A DNA stretch of 64,000 nt. It comes from Blepharisma stoltei. Taxonomy: Eukaryota; Ciliophora; Heterotrichea; Heterotrichida; Blepharismidae. The notes beneath the pieces are model-generated. The model ran no database searches. It saw nothing but the letters and a program-made list of their open reading frames with translations, and was not told where the DNA came from. Made by a program: the position numbers and the translations under genes. Location: contig CAJZBQ010000057.1 of the NCBI GenBank assembly GCA_914767885.1, positions 868,001-932,000 of the forward strand, given 5' to 3'. This document shows positions 34,791 through 44,898 of the stretch, piece by piece. The stretch's first letter is position 1, and the number at the start of each line of letters is the position of its first letter.

Positions 34791-34974
34791 AGTAGTATTT
34801 ATATAGTTTGACTTAAGTATAAACTATTTTATACATGAAGTCACTACATTATGGCTTTATGCTATATTTAGAAGATAAACGATATCATACGTAACTTATA
34901 AAAGCAAAAAACAAAGTCTTAATGACTTTATTTAGTGATTTTTTTCCTTACTGTTACCTATATTTTAAGGAAGT

Positions 34975-35090
34975 TTGGGATTAAGAGATGCTCTCAATAA
35001 ATATCCAGCACCTCAGATATTTAATAGTCAGCAAGGTAGCCATTATACAGGGCATGATCATATTGAAATATTAAAAAATAATAATATTCA
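34975..35090 (+). pseudogene. Fragment of a bacterial IS3-type (rve integrase) transposase
   Basis: A short frame reads GLRDALNKYPAPQIFNSQQG then SHYTGHDHIEILKNNNIQ. This matches the DDE-core segment of IS3-family OrfB, which typically has ...PEIFNSDQGSQ(F/Y)T...; the second catalytic Asp is replaced by Gln here. It is truncated on both sides. Confidence 0.65.
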
Positions 35091-35095
35091 AAGAT

Positions 35096-35761
35096 ATGAA
35101 AAATTATTATCGAGCCACACAAATATATAGTCTGGCTATTGATTACTTATCTACCGCATCTAGAACTGAGTCCCAAAAGGGATTGACTACAGAAGTACAA
35201 AAACTCTACTCTGGAGCGAGAAACAAGTTTATCAATACTCTAACCTTTGGTATAGGTGAAGCAGCAGTATTTTTGGCTTACTTTCATAGCAACGGCAAAA
35301 GTGTACCAGTTGATTTCGAATTAGCGGAGTTCTTTATCGTTTTAGGTAGTAAGCTCAATGACTCATTATCTATTCAATTGATAAATGAAGTCTATGATTC
35401 TGAAAGTCCTATTAACATGAGTATTGAGTATCAGCGATCTCATCATGATTATTCAAGTTATTTAGAATTAGCGCAAAAATATCGCGACATTATTCATGTC
35501 ATTACTCAAAAATATCCCGTTAGCACAGAGTTTGATGTTAGTGCGCAATTATGGGCCATGAAGCTTATTCATGATGAAGCTGGCCCTTTATTTGATATAC
35601 ATAATGATTACAATGATTATTTTCCTAATATTCCAGTATTTCAACCATATAGTCTTTCTCATCCGCTTGCACCAGCAAGCATAGAAGAATATGAAGTAAA
35701 CACAAACGGTCAGTATAATGAGGAAAGTTCAGCTCATTCTTGTCACTGTTATATTTTTTAG
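35096..35761 (+). CDS. Intact bacterial-like ORF ending in a CaaX-like motif
   Basis: A 221-aa frame with ATG start and TAG stop, no TGA codon and Trp as TGG. The neighbours on both sides are IS transposase remnants, and style and composition fit an intracellular gammaproteobacterium or Rickettsiales member (inference). It is mostly alpha-helical and soluble. The last four residues, CYIF, after a Cys-His-Cys, resemble a CaaX prenylation signal, a feature of some host-targeted bacterial effectors. I do not recognise the family. Expression in the ciliate is unknown; there is no obvious eukaryotic intron. Confidence 0.6.
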   Translation: MKNYYRATQIYSLAIDYLSTASRTESQKGLTTEVQKLYSGARNKFINTLTFGIGEAAVFLAYFHSNGKSVPVDFELAEFFIVLGSKLNDSLSIQLINEVYDSESPINMSIEYQRSHHDYSSYLELAQKYRDIIHVITQKYPVSTEFDVSAQLWAMKLIHDEAGPLFDIHNDYNDYFPNIPVFQPYSLSHPLAPASIEEYEVNTNGQYNEESSAHSCHCYIF

Positions 35762-35857
35762 TGTATGAACTTTCTATGGCACTGTTAACAAAAATAATTT
35801 AATTATTTAATAAATCATGCTATAATTCACTTATTCATAAATAAAATAGGTAGAGTT

Positions 35858-36050
35858 ATGAATACAAGATTATATCCTATAAAGAAGTATTTGAAAAGCT
35901 AATTGAGCCTCGAATTAAAAAGCAATATAAAAGAATAGGACGTCCTGCTGAAATCAGTCATTATAAATTCTTCTGTAGAAAACCGGTGGATTTAACGAAA
36001 TTTGTCTTTATGATGCTCAAGGGACGGCTACATGCTTTGAAATAACAGGT
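35858..36050 (+). pseudogene. Fragment of a bacterial IS5/IS4-type transposase
   Basis: A frameshifted stretch gives KEVFEKLIEPRIKKQYKRIG then RPAEISHYKFFC, and another frame EICLYDAQGTATCFEI. The GRPxxIS-Y-FF pattern is the N-terminus of IS5-family transposases. Only ~60 codons are left. Confidence 0.5.
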
Positions 36051-36189
36051 GTGTGGCACCTAATATCTAAAGATAATTAATTTATCATTAAAAATTAAGA
36101 ATTAAAATAAGATTTAAAAAATATCTAAATTTAATTATATATAAAACTTTATTGAAAAGGTAATTTTAATATTTAAAAAATTTTTTAAA

Positions 36190-36775
36190 AATAAATTAGT
36201 ACTCGAGTCTAGAAAGCGCAAAATAAAGGCATAAAAAGCTGTTTTGATACTTTAAATACCAAGTTTTAATGAAACCGCAAGTGGTGACTTAAGAGTTTTA
36301 ATTTTTTTACATAGCGTACAAAATCAAGATGGCGGCTTAAACGAACAAAAAATGTTCATAAATGAATTTGTGCTCGAATCCAGAAAGCGGAAAATAAAGG
36401 CACCAAATAGCTTATTTTTATTTCGCAAATATCAAGTTTTAATGAAACCGCAAGTGGTGACCTAAGAGTTTTAATTGTTTTACATAGCGTACAAAATCAA
36501 GGTGGCGGCTTAAACGAACAAAAAATGTTCAAAAATGAATTTGTGCTCGAGTCTAGAAAGCGGAAAATAAAGGCACCAAATAGCTTATTCTAGTACTCAA
36601 ATAACAAGTTTTGAATGAAACCGCAAGTGGTGACTTAAGAGTTTTAATTTTTTTACATAGCGTACAAATCCAAGATGGAGGCTTAAACGAACAAAAAATG
36701 TTCAAAAATGAATTTGTGCACGAGTCCAGAAAGCCGAAATAAAGGCACCAAATAGCCATTTTGATACTTTAAATA
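36190..36775 (-). repeat. Inverted counterpart of the 173-bp tandem array, about 3.3 copies
   Basis: Units on the minus strand start with the same CCACTTGCGGTTTCATT, at about 36285, 36461 and 36638. Together with 33020-33490 it frames the core like long subterminal inverted repeats of one large element. Confidence 0.88.
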
Positions 36776-36812
36776 AAACTTAACACCCTAACACCCTAGC
36801 ACCTTAATATTC
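36776..36812 (+). repeat. Telomere-like CCCTAACA repeats (interstitial)
   Basis: The sequence AACACCCTAACACCCTAGCA directly follows the tandem array. CCCTAACA is, to my knowledge, the telomere unit reported for Blepharisma; here about 2.5 units are present, one with a G. Too short to be a working telomere. Confidence 0.5.
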
Positions 36813-36997
36813 TTACACTATAACACCCCTTTCACCCTTTACTAATTCAAAAACAAATTAGTTAATTTACCAAATTAATTATATTTATTAGTTTTTTGAT
36901 ATAATTCTTAAATATAATTCGAATAATGCATCAAATTTAATTTAATTTACTAATTCAGTCTTAATATTTTTCAAATGGATTATCTAATCCTGTACCA

Positions 36998-38064
36998 TTT
37001 TTTTATTTCATGTACTGGCCAGAAATGGCTCGTCAGAACCATTTGACGAACCCAAAAAATTATAAAATTAAAATGTTCGCAATACACCAAAGTTCAACAA
37101 CTTCCCAGGTACTTTAATTCAGGTTCCTTTATCACATGCAGTCGGATCCTATGACAAGGGTAGCTTATACACCCTACTTCAACATATTTTCTGCCAGAAT
37201 TCTCCCTTACATCAATAAGCTTTCTTGCCTCAGCCTATATTTCGACTAATCCACTCCCATTACGGTTACAAATTCAACCCCCTCCACCAAAATGTAAGGG
37301 CAACCGTAAAGCTTATCTGCAAATTGCATTAGCCTACAACCCAACAATTCAATTTTCAGAGTAATTTTTATATAGGCGCCTGGGGAAAGAATACTTAAGG
37401 CTTCTGGCTTACTACTACGAGCCAAAACAGGCAATTATTATTTCACCCACAAAGAATATCAGCAAGCAACAATAGACTTGGGCAAGATGGCTCAGAAATT
37501 GCCATTAATATGCTCAATGCACATATGAGTGCTGGAATGACGGTGCAGTTGCCAAAAATCAAAAGAAGAGGCACAGTCAAGAGATATGTTAATGCAAACA
37601 TTGACAAGCTCCTTTCCAGACTGCCTCTTGAATCAGATGAAATGGAAGTGGCTGAGGATTCCAGACTTAATCCTTGCATTATCTGCTTTTCAAACAGGGA
37701 TCAACTTTCCTACACATCTTGCTGCTCTCAGCCAATGCACCAGGAATGTCGGCTGAGCACTGTAATTAGTTGCCCACATTGCAGGGCTGCTGAATTTGAG
37801 CTTCAAGAGAGACTCCATTTGACCCAAACAGAGCATTTAGCTAAGCCTGGACTCTTAAGCTAAAATCTCTTAAATTTACTCTTCTTAATAAAGTCTTAAT
37901 TCAGGCAAAAAACATTCCTTCGAGTTCTCGAGACTGGATCAGGCACAGCTTTTCATTTTCACTATTTGCCTCTCTTCCGGAGAAGGAACAGCATTCATGG
38001 TCCAAAGACCTTTTAGTAAAGCCAGGGAGCACGCCTTATCGCGCTATTTAAGAGAAAGTTCTAT
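36998..38064. repeat. Right arm of the ~1.07-kb inverted repeat
   Basis: Reverse complement of 30945-32012. It abuts the Kelch gene's upstream region, 50 bp from that gene's ATG. Confidence 0.9.
37170..37863 (+). pseudogene. Second RING-gene copy, frameshifted
   Basis: It carries the same RING motif (PCIICF, CCSQPMHQEC, SCPHC) and the same 15-nt intron as the left copy, but near 37425 there is one extra A (GCCAAAACAGG against GCCAAACAGG) plus an extra ATT, which breaks the frame upstream of the RING. It keeps the two bases missing in the left copy, then loses an A near 37850. So each copy is damaged at a different place. Base-calling error at homopolymers is possible for the A differences. 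Confidence 0.6.
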
Positions 38065-38114
38065 ACTAATTTTCTCCTTTAGGGCAACTTTAATTATGAA
38101 TAAATCATAAATAA

Positions 38115-39754
38115 ATGTCAGACTCTAGCAGCTCTGAAGAACTAAGCCCTAGACAAAAGCAGCTACGAAGTTTCAAACAAACAGCTTTAGGCATGCTAAT
38201 CACTTCAAGTTTTACCAGAAATCCTTCAGAGCTTCTCACACAAAAACGAATCCAAATAGAGCAGCTCAACAGTCAAGCTTTTTCAATGCATCTCCAAAAC
38301 TTAGAACAAGAAGAAGAAAACCAGCCCAATGCCAAAAATCGCTATTACAAAATGCCAATTGTAAAAAGGCTCCCATCACGATATAAACGAATTTCTCCTT
38401 TAAAACGCCCATCCCACGATCTGCAAGAAACAAAAGAGCCTGATTTTCCAGAAATCGGAGAAGTTTTTTGGTCAAAAATCGACACCCATGGCTGGATCCC
38501 TGAAACTCGGCAAAGTGCATCATTAACTGAAGCTGGCTCAAGGCTTTATTTAATAGGAGGCACAAGTCGAGATGTCCATTCTGATATCAATGTATATTAC
38601 CCTTCACAGAAAAAATGAGAAAAAATCAAAGCAAAAGGCATTGAAGCTGACCCCAGATTTGGGCACACAGCTGTAGAACTTAGAAGAAAAATCGTTGTAT
38701 ATGGAGGAGAAACCAGCCACTCTAGAAGTAACAGTCAGCTGAGAGAGTGTTTAAATGAGGTAAAAGCGTTTTCTATTGATGATAATGAATGAATTTATAT
38801 TAGGACAACTGGTGTTTTGATACAGTCAAGGAAAAATCATTGTGCAGCTGTAGTAGGAAAACATATGCTTATTTATGGAGGGTTAAACCAAAAAAATAAA
38901 GCATTAGGAGATGTCGCTGTACTCAACATGAAAAATTTTAAATGAAAAGCATTAGAAATCGCTGGGCAGAAGCCTAAAGAAACTGCATTCCATGCCTGTG
39001 CAACTGTGCTAAACACAGAACAGCTTAGAGCTGAAAGCATTTATAATATACCTACAGCAAGCAATCTAGATATAAAGATCCCTGGGATTTATATATTTGG
39101 AGGTGTAGGAGATGATAGAAAACCTAATAACGATCTATGGATTTTGAATGTGGGTGGAAAAACACTATCATGGACTAAGCCAGTTACAACAGGAGAGCCA
39201 CCTTCTCCGAGATTTCAGCATAGTATGGCTTATAATGATAGAGCAAAGGTATTATGTGTTTTTGGAGGGAGAATTGATACAGGCGGCTCATCGCATTATA
39301 CATGTTTTAATGATATCCATATATATCCTAGGAATAGCTTTAGATTGAGGCACAAATTCCTATACACTCAAATTGACAATTTTCCATCCAAAATCGTTCC
39401 TAGGCTATACTTAAACTTGATAATTTGATGTGGGCGACTCTCCGGGTTTTTGGAAATATCCCTGCTTCAAGATCAGGACATTCTGCAGCTTGTGCTGGGA
39501 CAAAACTGTTTATTTTTGGAGGAGTAAGCAATACATGTTTTTGCAATAGTGATTTATATGTGTTGGAATTGAACCAAAAAGCTGTAAGATATACAATTGA
39601 AGAGGAAGAAAGAAAAAAGCAGCAAGAAATAGAGATGGCTTTAATGAAGGAAAGAAAGACAGAGGAGCATCAGAAGAGGATTAGCCCTGCAAAGCTTAGA
39701 GGGATAGAAAGACCAGGGGTTAAGTTTCACTTAAGTGATAATGTATCAGCATAA
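38115..39754 (+). CDS. Kelch-repeat beta-propeller protein
   Basis: Removing an 83-bp IES gives 519 codons (518 aa). After a ~130-residue disordered, basic N-terminus, about six Kelch blades follow, each with a hydrophobic strand ending in GG (SRLYLIGGTS, RKIVVYGGE, HMLIYGGLNQ, GIYIFGGVGDD, KVLCVFGGRI, TKLFIFGGVSN). The C-terminus is a Lys/Glu-rich helix (EEEERKKQQEIEMALMKERK). Several Trp positions are TGA. It is probably a protein-interaction scaffold; a specific partner cannot be inferred. Confidence 0.9.
39331..39413 (+). other. Short IES, 83 bp, in the Kelch gene
   Basis: TA at 39329-39330 joins TA at 39412-39413, giving DIHIYPKLDNLMW. Its ends carry imperfect inverted CCTAGGAATAGC / GCTATAC-CCTAGGAA motifs. 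Confidence 0.75.
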
Positions 39755-39855
39755 TTTTAATTTAATATTTTTATTATTTTAGATATAAAAGTTACCCTAT
39801 CATTATAGACTATTTTTCCCGAATCCATCCTAATCTAAAATGGCTTATAAAAATA

Positions 39856-42196
39856 ATGACATTCAAATTAAGTGAAGAATTCATTCGCCCCTATAGAGAA
39901 ATAAAGCCAAAATTCGGGTTTAACGGCCTTGGAGAAATAATTTTCAGAAGGTCCTATTCAAGAATGAAAGACGATAGATCTTATGAAAGCTGGTCAGAAG
40001 CCTTAGAAAGGGTCGTAAATGGGACCATAAATCTGATGCTCAAAAAGTCTCAAAGCCCCGTTGAAAACCTGACAGAAACCGCCGAAAAAATGTATGATAA
40101 AATGTTCAACTTCAAATTTTTGCCTCCAGGAAGAGGGTTATGGAACATGGGCTCAAAATGCACAGAAGTTGACAATTTTTATACAAATTTGAACAACTGT
40201 GCTTTTGTTTCTACCAAAGATATAGACAATGGAAACCCAAGCAAGCCTTTTGCTTTTTTAATGGAGGCGTCATTTTTGGGCATAGGGGTGGGCTTTGATA
40301 CTAAGGGGGCAAATAAAATTTCAATTTGTTCACCAAATGGAATTCAGGATTATTCAGTTGAAGATACAAGGGACGGATGGGTAAGTTCAGTAGCCCTTCT
40401 GCTAAACAGCTATTTTAAAGCTGATCAGCCAGAAATCACTTTTAGCTATGAGAATATTCATGATGCTGGAACCCCTGTCAAAGATTTTGGAATCTCAAGA
40501 GGCTCAGACCCTCTTCAAAATTTGCACTCAAGCATAAGAAATCTGCTAACACCTCAAATCGGCCAAAAAATTACCTCACGGCTGATAGTAGACATCATGA
40601 ATTTAATAGGGAAATGTGTGGTAGCTGACAACGTCCGAATGCCAGCAGAAATTGCATTTGGTGAGCCAAATGACCTAGAATTCCAAGATCTAAAAGACTA
40701 TGAAAAAAATCCAGAAAGACTCGAATTCGGCTGGAATAGTAACAACTCAATACTAGCTGAGCTCGGAATGGACTATCAAACAATTGCAGAAAAAATCATA
40801 AAGAATGGAGAGCCAGGCATCGCCTGACTAGAAAACATGCAAAAGTATGGAAGAATGCAAGACGCGCCTAACAACAAAGACAAGGAAGCCTTGGGTGGGC
40901 CTCCTTGTTTAGAGCAAACCTTCCTCCTCCTCCCATGAGCGAACAAAAAATTTGGTTCAGAGAGGGTAATTTTTATTTTAAAAAATTTATATTTTTTTTT
41001 TCAAAATCCCAATTCTAAATAATTTTAATTTAATCTATAAAAAATCTATATTTTAAAATGCAAGCTGTTTTAAATTAAACAGAATTAACTCGAGAATTCA
41101 TTATACTAATCATCACTTATATATAAAAATATTTTTCATAAAAAATTGCTATATTATGGCTTTGCTTGCTCACTGACAGAGGAGCTAGAGTCCTATGAGC
41201 TGTGCTGCTTGGTAGAAATTTTTATCAACAACCACAGCTCTCTAGAAGAATTTTTAGACACGTTAAAATACGCGTTTATTTATGCAAAAACAGTGACTCT
41301 TGGGCTTACTCATTGGCCTGATGTAAATGAAGTCATGACCAGAAATAGAAGAATTGGAACCTCGCTGACTGGAATCGCCCAATTTTTAGGGAGAGAGAGT
41401 TTGGGAGCCCTAAAATTGTGGTGCTGTAAAGGGTATCGATATCTGAAGAGACTTGATAGGCAGCTATCAAGGCTTTTTGGTGTTTCAGATTCGATAAAAA
41501 TTATACCATTATTCATTATTTATTCCTTCATAAAAGCCATTATTATACTATTTTTATATTAAAACAGGATTCTTATTTTCTCAATGCTTAAATTTTCTAT
41601 TCAAAATTATTCTAATTCTTTATACAACAGTCAAGCCAAGTGGAACCATTTCTTTATTAGCTGGTGCGTCTTCGGGGTTGCATTTTCCATTTGCTCACAC
41701 TTATATAAGAAGGATTCGTATGCAGTTATCAGATACGAACTTGCTTAATAAGCTGCAAGCACAAGGATATCATATAGAGCCAGATTTTATGAACGAAAAC
41801 GCTATGGTAGTCTCAATTCCAATAAAAGAAAACGAAAACGTGAAGGTTTTAAAAGAAGTCAGCATGTGGGAGCAGTTAAGTCTGGCTGCCTTTATGCAGT
41901 ATTATTGGGCTGACAACCAAGTTTCATGTACAGTTACTTTTGATCCAGAAACTGAAGGAAAATTAATTCCTGACGCTTTGAATTATTTTCAATATAAGCT
42001 AAAAGGAATTTGCTTTTTGCCTTCAAGACAAAGTTTGCCTTATCCTCAAATGCCATATGAAGAGATAAGTGCAGAAAAGTACTTGGAGATGCAAAAAAGC
42101 ATAAAAAGTGACGTGGAGTATCAACAACTCTCAGAAGAAGTCGAAAGAGCTAGAGTGCCCGTTGCATTTTGTGACGGCTGCACTGCAGTTGTCTAA
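39856..42196 (+). CDS. Class II (adenosylcobalamin-dependent) ribonucleoside-triphosphate reductase
   Basis: Removing a 264-bp decayed MITE and a 121-bp IES gives 652 codons (651 aa), close to the monomeric RTPR size. Diagnostic segments: FLPPGRGLW, NLNNCAFVST (substrate-site Cys), GIGVGFDT, GGPPCLEQT then ELCCLVE, KITTVKPSGTIS, and the C-terminal redox pair FCDGCTAVV. It makes deoxynucleoside triphosphates with a vitamin B12 radical and needs no oxygen. Among eukaryotes this class is patchy (known in Euglena and some amoebae), so it suggests an ancient transfer or retention. It uses TGA as Trp, so it is a resident gene. Confidence 0.9.
40921..41184. mobile_element. MITE family A, copy 9 (264 bp, decayed) in the RNR gene
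   Basis: CTCCTCCTCCCATGAGCGAACAAAA at the left and GCTCACTGACAGAGGAG at the right match the family ends with mutations, and the core aligns. Flanks are TTC (left) and CTA (right), so the presumed TTA duplication has decayed. Removal restores CLEQTLESYELCC. Confidence 0.8.
41504..41624 (+). other. IES, 121 bp, in the RNR gene
   Basis: TA at 41502-41503 joins TA at 41623-41624, restoring the conserved SIKITTVKPSGT. AT-rich with multiple stops. Confidence 0.88.
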
Positions 42197-42253
42197 GTAT
42201 TTATTAATATACATATTTTAATAAAGGTTTCGGTCTTAAATAATCATTTATAA

Positions 42254-43078
42254 ATGGAGCAGTTCAGTCCACTAAACCAGCCTTATTATTCGCCTATCAT
42301 CTCTCCTTCAATGCCACTTTCACTTGGTCTAACCTCTGGCTTCAATTTAAGACAAGAGCAAAACAGCCTCGCAAAATCCCCTTTTATTATTGGCATCTGT
42401 GGAGGCTCCTGCTCAGGAAAATCCCTAATAGCTGATACACTTAAGCGAAGTCTTGACTTTTCAGCAAGTGTCGTCAATGAGTTTGATTTCTATATGCCGA
42501 CTGAAAATCAGACGCCTGATTATACACACAACTTTGACGATCCAAATGCAATAGACTGGGAGTCGCTTAAAGCTTGCTTGGAGTCCTTAAATGGTCACAG
42601 ACCGTTTGACTGTCCTCAGTATAATTTAGAGAAGCAAAAAAAGAAGAAAAAAACCATAAAAATATTCCCAACACCAGTTGTGATTATTGAAGGACTGTTT
42701 TTGTTTTGCAAGCCAGAAATCAGAGAACTAATTGATATGAAGATTTTTGTGGATTGTCCTGATGATGTCAGATTAGGACATAGGGTCAGAAAATTTATTG
42801 GGAGAGGACTTTATACTTTACAATTTATTACTGATTATTATCAAAAATACACAAAGCCAGCTTTTGAGCAATATATTGAGCCGAGCAAGGTGCATGCAGA
42901 TTTGATTATCCCTAATTTTGGGATATTTAATAACAGCAAAGATGTAGAATCTATGGTGTCGCATATTGCAAATGCGATTTATGGAAGGCAACCACCTACT
43001 GAGCTGATCAATAGATTGAGATATGCTCCAATGAGAATTGCTTTTAGAGGAAAAGAGCCTACACTTTTAGATATATAA
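42254..43078 (+). CDS. Uridine/cytidine kinase
   Basis: A 274-aa continuous frame without insertions. P-loop GICGGSCSGKS at ~48-58, then NEFDFYMP, HNFDDPNAIDW (the uridine kinase F-D-x-P-x-A-x-D motif), IIEGLFLF and RRVRKF-like GHRVRKFIGRGL. It phosphorylates uridine/cytidine in pyrimidine salvage. It starts 58 bp after the RNR gene, which may reflect only general compactness. Confidence 0.93.
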   Translation: MEQFSPLNQPYYSPIISPSMPLSLGLTSGFNLRQEQNSLAKSPFIIGICGGSCSGKSLIADTLKRSLDFSASVVNEFDFYMPTENQTPDYTHNFDDPNAIDWESLKACLESLNGHRPFDCPQYNLEKQKKKKKTIKIFPTPVVIIEGLFLFCKPEIRELIDMKIFVDCPDDVRLGHRVRKFIGRGLYTLQFITDYYQKYTKPAFEQYIEPSKVHADLIIPNFGIFNNSKDVESMVSHIANAIYGRQPPTELINRLRYAPMRIAFRGKEPTLLDI

Positions 43079-43405
43079 GTAAATCTAATTGAATTAAGTA
43101 TTTGTAATAAATGATTAGAGGGGATTGCCCGTTTTAAGTATATTAGCATCTAGCTTTAACTCTCCATAATGGAATTATTTCTTAAAAGTGTTTTAGTTAG
43201 GGCTTATGATAAAAAGTTGTTTGGGACTAATTTTTAAGGCTACAAATACTTAAAAGCTGAATAAAATAAATAAATAAGTTGCTATATTTATCTCCATATT
43301 TATTTTCCATTCCAAATAAAATAATATAGTAAGAAAGAGGAGATTAAGAATTTAAAAGTTTTGCTTTTTTGCAATTTATTACAGAAGGACAATGAAATCT
43401 TAAAA
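43079..43405. other. Intergenic region between convergent genes, nothing recognised
   Basis: AT-rich, no open frame of note, no repeats related to the MITE families. Confidence 0.5.
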
Positions 43406-44263
43406 CTATTTATAATTATCCTTACTCCCCCCGCATCCGTGAGTGAAACAAAAAAATTTTGTTCACTCACGGAGGGGGGTTAATTTTTTTTTTTTAAAAA
43501 AATTTATCTATAAATTTTATAAAAAATTTTTTTTTCGAAATTTAAAAACATCCTAATTCGCAAAAATTGGAAAGCAAATATTAATTTAATTTATAAAATT
43601 TATGTTTTAAAAAGCAATTCGTTTAAAATTAAACAGAATTAGCATTAGATTTTATTATGCTAATTATCATTAATATATAAAAAATTTTTTCTATAAAAAA
43701 TTTTTCTATTAAAAAAATTTTGTTCACTCACGGAGGGTGGGTTTTTAGGCAAAAAATAGGGATTTTTCCAATGGTTTTGTTCACTCACGGAGGGGGGCGG
43801 AGTTAGAAAAAGACAAGTTTTGGTTTTTCAACTGATATTCTTTATCAGGAGAAAAGTTTCTCAGCTTTAAACTTGGTGTAAAGCTTCTTTTGGACATTGG
43901 AGTTGTACTTCTTACTCGATCTATATATCTAAAATCTTCACTAATTTCATTTATTATACTGTTCCTTTTAGTTTTTAGGCGACCAAAATCCTCTTCAACT
44001 TTTTCTGATACAGGATCAATATTTTGAACCCCGCATTTGCACTGTAGTCGTCTGCAGATTTTACATTTATATCCTAACGATTTTACATCAATAAATTTCT
44101 TATATAAAGAATGTCTAAATAAAGGGACTTCAATTTTCGTTTTAGGATATGGACTGATTGATTTGTTTTGTCTTGATTTTAAGCGAAACCTTTTAGCTGG
44201 CTTTGTAAGTAATTTATTTTGATTTTCCCCAATTTTGGGGAATTTAGATTGTCTATGATACAT
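43406..44263 (-). CDS. Small basic Cys-containing protein, C-terminus past a MITE
   Basis: Removing the 381-bp MITE leaves 159 codons (158 aa). The MITE lies a few codons from the end: excision gives NLSFSKDNYK then TAG. The middle carries CKICRRLQCKCG, a compact possible zinc site, and the rest is Arg/Lys/Ser-rich (KPAKRFRLKSRQNKS). Function unknown. Confidence 0.6.
43425..43805. mobile_element. MITE family A, copy 5 (381 bp)
   Basis: TTA duplicated at 43422-43424 and 43803-43805; ends and hairpins as in copy 4, with small insertions (CCGCATCCGTGAGTGAAACAAA). Confidence 0.92.
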
Positions 44264-44331
44264 TTTAGGAAAATTATGCTGTTTGAGTTAAAATAAACTA
44301 GGTATTTTCGTAAATTATTACATTTTAATCC

Positions 44332-44511
44332 TTAAAATTTTCATTCAATTAAATGGATTAGTATATTGTTAGCTCGAGCTCTTGGAGAAAAGTCAGAAAT
44401 GCAATCACTCGCAGGTTTATAAAGTGAAGCAAGGTTGAAAATAAAGTTACTGTTTAAAAGCATAACACTTTTGGCTTGAAAATCAGAAAAAAAATCGTCT
44501 TGATAATCCAT
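44332..44511 (-). CDS. Possible small gene (59 aa)
   Basis: A short frame from ATG 44511 to TAA 44334 with one TGA as Trp near its end (HLIEWKF). It is upstream of and in the same direction as the basic protein gene at 43406-44263. Acidic start (MDYQDDFFSDFQ). It might be a real micro-protein or an exon lost to an unrecognised insertion. Weak support. Confidence 0.35.
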
Positions 44512-44898
44512 TGACTTTTTTATTGTAATTTATTTGAACATTTTTAATGTTTTTATGCTAAATCAGTTATTATCAATTGATAATTTTTATTCTTAAAAGT
44601 TTGCATTTATATGATTCTATTTTTTATATAAATTATAAAATTCCGACCCTAAAAATCGTAAACTTATAAATATCTAGAAATATATTTCAGGGCTTCTTTA
44701 TTAATTTGACATAAATTAACAATTAAAAGATAATGCATTTAATTAAATTTTGACTCAATAAATTTCTTCAAAACGTGGCTGAGGGACAAACTTTCCCTTT
44801 ACCTAAAAAAGTTCTATGCTAAATAATTGATTAAAAAAATGATTAACCTTGGTTGATAACTAATGAAAAAGCAAATAACATGCTAATTAATAATTTGA
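44512..44898. other. Intergenic region between divergent genes, nothing recognised
   Basis: AT-rich spacer of ~390 bp that should contain the promoters of the CDPK gene and of the minus-strand genes; no motif stands out. Confidence 0.5.

Noticed and set aside
34430-36060. Dismissing the bacterial block as pure contamination
   Set aside because: It lies between paired inverted arrays and next to a native-code ORF in one continuous sequence; contamination by assembly chimera stays possible and is stated in the finding.
37170-37863. Reading the two RING copies as both functional
   Set aside because: Each has different frame-breaking indels; since some are in A-runs, base-calling error cannot be excluded, so only one is kept as a tentative gene.
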